From positions 1 to 5,811 of the forward strand of contig JAPUJX010000468.1 in assembly GCA_027295975.1 (NCBI GenBank): a DNA stretch of 5,811 nt, in the 5' to 3' direction. Source of the DNA: Gammaproteobacteria bacterium (GTDB lineage: Bacteria; Pseudomonadota; Gammaproteobacteria; Pseudomonadales; Azotimanducaceae). The notes under the pieces are model-generated. The model did not search any database, was not told where the DNA came from, and was given only the letters and a program-made list of their open reading frames with translations. Shown here in pieces: positions 5,325-5,811 of the stretch. A program made the translations under genes and the position numbers. Position 1 is the first letter of the stretch. Every line of letters begins with the position of its first letter.

Positions 5325-5811
5325 ATGAACGACATCCGTCCTGTCAACGGTTTACACCATCTCGCCATCTGCACGGCAGACATCAAAAAACAGATCGAGT
5401 TTTTCTCGGACGTGCTGGGTATGGAACTTGTCGCCCTGTACTGGATGCACGGGGTCGAAGGTGCCTGGCACGGGTTCCTGAAGTTGAACGATCGCTGCTC
5501 GATCGCGTTCGTACAAACTCCCGGGATCAAAGACATTCCCATCGAGTTGGGCAAAACCCATGCGGGTAATCCCGGTGCACCCTGCGCGGCGGGCGCCATG
5601 CAACATCTGGCGCTGAATGTGGATTCGAATGAACGACTACTGCAAATGAGAGATCGCATTCGAAGCCATGGAGTGCCGGTAATGGGACCCATCGATCACG
5701 GATTCTGCCAGTCCATCTACTTTGCCGGGCCTGAGAATCTCGCCCTGGAGTTATCCACCTCCGCCGAGGCGATCAACCCCGATGCCTGGATCGATCCAGA
5801 GGTACAGGCAC
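5325..5811 (+). CDS. VOC-family protein (glyoxalase/extradiol dioxygenase fold), 3' truncated by window edge
   Basis: The frame is open from the ATG at 5325 to the end of the window (162 codons, no stop), so the C-terminus is missing or only just cut. It has two babab modules of the vicinal oxygen chelate superfamily: the first begins HHLAICT (11-17) with FFSDVLGM (26-33), the second begins MQHLALNV (92-99) with the helix to GVPVMGP (116-122), ending in YFAGPENLALEL (132-143). Probable metal ligands are His12 (or His11), His94 and Glu142, the usual His/His/Glu pattern. Start choice rests on AAAGGAA with good spacing and on the domain beginning right after. Family members include glyoxalase I, ring-cleaving dioxygenases, epimerases and antibiotic-binding proteins; nothing visible decides between them. 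Its neighbour, a GFA-family gene, makes a detoxification role plausible but unproven. Confidence 0.88.
   Translation, partial: MNDIRPVNGLHHLAICTADIKKQIEFFSDVLGMELVALYWMHGVEGAWHGFLKLNDRCSIAFVQTPGIKDIPIELGKTHAGNPGAPCAAGAMQHLALNVDSNERLLQMRDRIRSHGVPVMGPIDHGFCQSIYFAGPENLALELSTSAEAINPDAWIDPEVQA

Overview
The window reads as chromosomal DNA of a moderately GC-rich proteobacterium, most likely a gammaproteobacterium. That placement is inferred from protein flavour, Shine-Dalgarno use and ATGA-overlap packing; no rRNA or other phylogenetic marker is present. There is no mobile element, CRISPR array, tRNA or rRNA gene. Six protein genes are supported, and the coding capacity is almost fully used.

Region 1 (1-2112, + strand) is a vitamin B5/coenzyme A operon: the 3' part of panB, then panC, then coaX, a type III pantothenate kinase. 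Each junction is a 4-base ATGA stop/start overlap, so the three proteins are probably translationally coupled. They carry out three steps in sequence: ketoisovalerate to ketopantoate, ketopantoate plus beta-alanine to pantothenate, and pantothenate to 4'-phosphopantothenate. panD, which supplies beta-alanine, is not in the window. The PanC C-terminal domain looks shorter than that of E. coli.

Region 2 (2113-2199) is the short gap between convergent transcription units. It has no convincing intrinsic terminator, but the + strand is very rich in C and poor in G, as expected for a Rho-utilisation site after coaX.

Region 3 (2200-4734, - strand) is a two-gene unit. A membrane-bound YdjM/DUF457-type metal-dependent hydrolase is followed, after 27 bases, by an NhaC-family Na+/H+ antiporter that appears to start at a TTG codon. 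A near-perfect 12-base direct repeat flanks a small hairpin at this junction.

Region 4 (4735-5811) has a 175-base divergent intergenic stretch, then a GFA/CENP-V-type zinc-binding protein on the + strand, then the start of a VOC (glyoxalase/dioxygenase fold) gene that runs off the window. Between these two genes are an 8-bp-stem hairpin and a 9-base direct repeat whose second copy carries the ribosome binding site of the VOC gene.

I found no clearly undescribed biological system. The items most worth a second look are the fused panB-panC-coaX pathway order with a compact PanC, the candidate Rho site, and the structured GFA-VOC junction.
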